Origin: Tubulanus polymorphus
Lineage: Eukaryota; Nemertea; Palaeonemertea; Tubulaniformes; Tubulanidae
Direction of reading: 5' to 3'
Length of the DNA stretch: 64,000 bases
Assembly (NCBI RefSeq): GCF_964204645.1
Contig: NC_134028.1
Span: 3,756,501 to 3,820,500, forward strand
The notes under the pieces were generated by a model. That model saw nothing but the letters and a program-made list of their open reading frames with translations. It searched no databases and was not told the DNA's origin. Each line of letters opens with the position of its first letter. The stretch's first letter is position 1. Shown in pieces: positions 62,299-64,000 of this stretch. Both the position numbers and the translations under genes were made by a program.

Positions 62299-62523
62299 AA
62301 CTGCCCTTAAATATCTATTTGTTATCTCAATCACGGAACTAGGACAGCAATTGTTTAGCTATCAAGGACAGCACCACACAACTCTCATAAGTGATAGGGG
62401 AATTCAGCCTGACGGGGTCGAAAGACAACAGTGTTGTTTGATCAATGTTTTTATTGCGGAAAACGACCGTTAATCCTTCATGTAATCCGTCTGAGACAGT
62501 GTCGTTTGTTTTCAACGGAAGAA

Positions 62524-63985
62524 ATGTCGAGCAGAGCATCTTTCTACGATTCTGGTTCTTATCAAGCGGACGATGAAAGTTACGAGGATGAAGTAGTTAC
62601 TAATACAGGGAGGGGTAGAAGAAACCTAAAACGAGTGAGAGATGACGACTTCACTCGCCAGAAAAACAACGCCAAAGCCACGGATAAGAAGGTTCTCGTC
62701 CCGCCCGCAACGGCTAACAGAGATAGTTACTTCACGTTCGGATATTTCGTAGAGCCTATCGCTCTAATGCATTCGATGTCCGTATCCGGAGTGCCAGCGT
62801 TAGTGCAAGAATATCTGATGACAAAATTCGGGAACATAACCTACTTGTCGCAAACGGACACATCGAGAAGATGTTTACCTGCGCAGAACGACACTAAACT
62901 CATCGAATACATCGAAAGAGAAGCTGCGAAGTGGACGTTGTATACGAACCTTGCGTCGATTATTCCTGCTGTTTTCATCACGCTGTTATTCGGTCCGGCC
63001 ATCATTCGTAAAGGTCACCGATGGGCGTACGTGATTCCTATTGCGGGTAGTCTATTGAAATCGTTGCTTTACTCTTTCACCGACAGCTTCGACTGGCCTG
63101 TTTGGACTTTGTTGATCGGACATTTTGTCGAAGGTATATGCGGCCATTACGGTTTACTTTACACGGCTATTCTATCGTTCGTAGCCAATTCGTCGTCGGA
63201 AAAGAATCGCGGCCTGCGTATGTTCATCATAGCCGTATTTGTTAATCTGGGCATCGGTTTCGGGGACACGGCATTGGTCGTGTGGGCGAGGGAAAGTGGA
63301 TTTCTCTTTCCTTACATGACCGTCATCACGATTCTACTGGTGAACTTTTTCTACTGTATTTTCCTGTTTCCGGCGTCGAATTTCGATCCGGAAGCCTCCG
63401 GAACGAGCGTCGAACCCGGATTCCGTCAACTGCAACAAGTGCGGAAACTATTCACGGAGACTCGAAACAAACGCCGTACGTTACTGATACTAACATACAT
63501 CGCGTTCGTATTCAACATCCTGCCCAGAACCGCAACCAGACAAATACTCGTCTACTTCCAAATGAACCTACCTTTATGTTGGAATTACTTAAAGATTATG
63601 ATATTCAAAGCGTACAGAATACTTTTCAAGTGTCTTTCGGGCTTAATCTTGGTCCTGATAAGTAGAGGCAGGGTACCCGACTTGGTAGTCGCTATGATCG
63701 GTGCTTTTTCGAGCGTATCAGAGACTGTCGCTGATGCGTTTGCTAGTGATGATATAATGATGTATTTTGGTAGGTTTTTTACATAGCAGAAAACCTGTTA
63801 CCGTCCCACACTTGCTCTACTTTAATACTAATTGCTACTTTAATACTAATTGCTACTTATTACTATTCTTCTAACGATGCCTATTTCTTTTTCATGTCCA
63901 GTTCCAGTAATCGGTGCTCTGACGTTAGTAACAGCGCCGTTTTTGAGGACCTACATTTCAAAACTCATTCCTCCGGATGAATACG
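62524..63985 (+). CDS. SLC46/PCFT-like major facilitator transporter (5' part)
   Basis: Two exons, 62524-63769 and 63902-63985, join in phase 1; the second ends at a good donor (TACG|GTAAGT) and the gene runs off the right edge, so the product is incomplete after 443 residues. A long hydrophilic amino terminus (~75 residues) leads to TM1 (YFVEPIALMHSMSVSGVPAL), an extracellular loop with N-glycosylation sites (NIT, NDT) and RRCLP, and then paired membrane segments (NLASIIPAVFITLLFGPAII, WAYVIPIAGSLLKSL, LLIGHFVEGICGHYGLLYTA, MFIIAVFVNLGIGFGDTALV, MTVITILLVNFFYCIFLFPA). The order and the GP-x-x-RKG-R loop between TM2 and TM3 fit the SLC46 branch that includes the proton-coupled folate transporter. 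Substrate unknown. The start ATG is the first with this frame, but upstream exons are possible. Confidence 0.85.
63817..63852. repeat. 18-bp tandem duplication in the SLC46-like intron
   Basis: Two exact copies of CTACTTTAATACTAATTG in the 132-bp intron, just upstream of the acceptor. Confidence 0.9.
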
Positions 63986-64000
63986 GTAAGTTTGTTGGAC

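Overview
The window is nuclear DNA of an animal. Genes are split by GT-AG introns, coding density is low, microsatellites and short DNA transposons are scattered through it, and the proteins belong to animal families (outer-dynein-arm docking, RASD-type Ras GTPase, CNBD2, LRRC20, peptide-type GPCR, MS4A-like tetraspan). The mix of families fits a marine invertebrate, perhaps a lophotrochozoan, but the sequence alone does not fix the phylum. I rebuilt exons by hand from open frames, splice sites and phase continuity. Except for the last gene, which runs off the right edge, the main gene models close in frame from ATG to stop.

Layout: (1) 1.3-2.7 kb, + strand, membrane-anchored SAM methyltransferase. 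(2) 3.1-4.8 kb, +, ODAD3/CCDC151 coiled-coil protein of ciliary outer dynein arms. (3) 5.5-6.2 kb, +, intronless four-pass MS4A/CD20-like protein. (4) 9.9-6.6 kb, - strand, eight-exon gene for an unrecognised 479-residue protein with an FHA-like N-terminal part and a helical-repeat C-terminal part. (5) 10.6-12.9 kb, +, LRRC20, head to head with gene 4. (6) 15.2-16.0 kb, +, small secreted PAN/apple-domain protein. (7) 17.9-16.0 kb, -, class A GPCR, tail to tail with gene 6 and only 33 bp apart. (8) 19.1-20.4 kb, +, type II membrane LicD/fukutin-family protein. (9) 21.6-34.5 kb, +, CNBD2 in 20 exons. (10) About 56.9-37.8 kb, -, RASD1/2-like GTPase with two coding exons 11.4 kb apart and a likely untranslated first exon 6.5 kb further upstream behind a TATA box. 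(11) 62.5 kb to the right edge, +, start of an SLC46/PCFT-like major-facilitator transporter, possibly with upstream exons.

Mobile and repeated DNA: three 220-bp Tourist-like (PIF/Harbinger) MITEs with exact TTA/TAA target duplications at 5.1, 7.1 and 7.8 kb; the last abuts a splice donor. A hAT-like MITE sits inside a 30-bp satellite array at 60.6 kb, with a possible relative at 57.6 kb. A diverged ~500-bp repeat pair lies at 16.9 and 21.9 kb. A 45-bp tandem repeat lies at 18.5 kb, and a ~135-bp TAA microsatellite at 52.8 kb. Six copies of a short hairpin motif, all in one orientation, read on the minus strand like the CUGANGA / stem II / GAAAC core of a hammerhead ribozyme. I found no CRISPR array, rRNA, clear tRNA or intact transposase/reverse transcriptase gene.

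The genes do not form a pathway. ODAD3 is ciliary; CNBD2 and LRRC20 are typical neighbours only by chance. The strongest leads are the hammerhead-like motif family, the MITE-derived splice donor, the unassigned FHA/helical-repeat gene, and the coding-like open frame inside LRRC20 intron 1.
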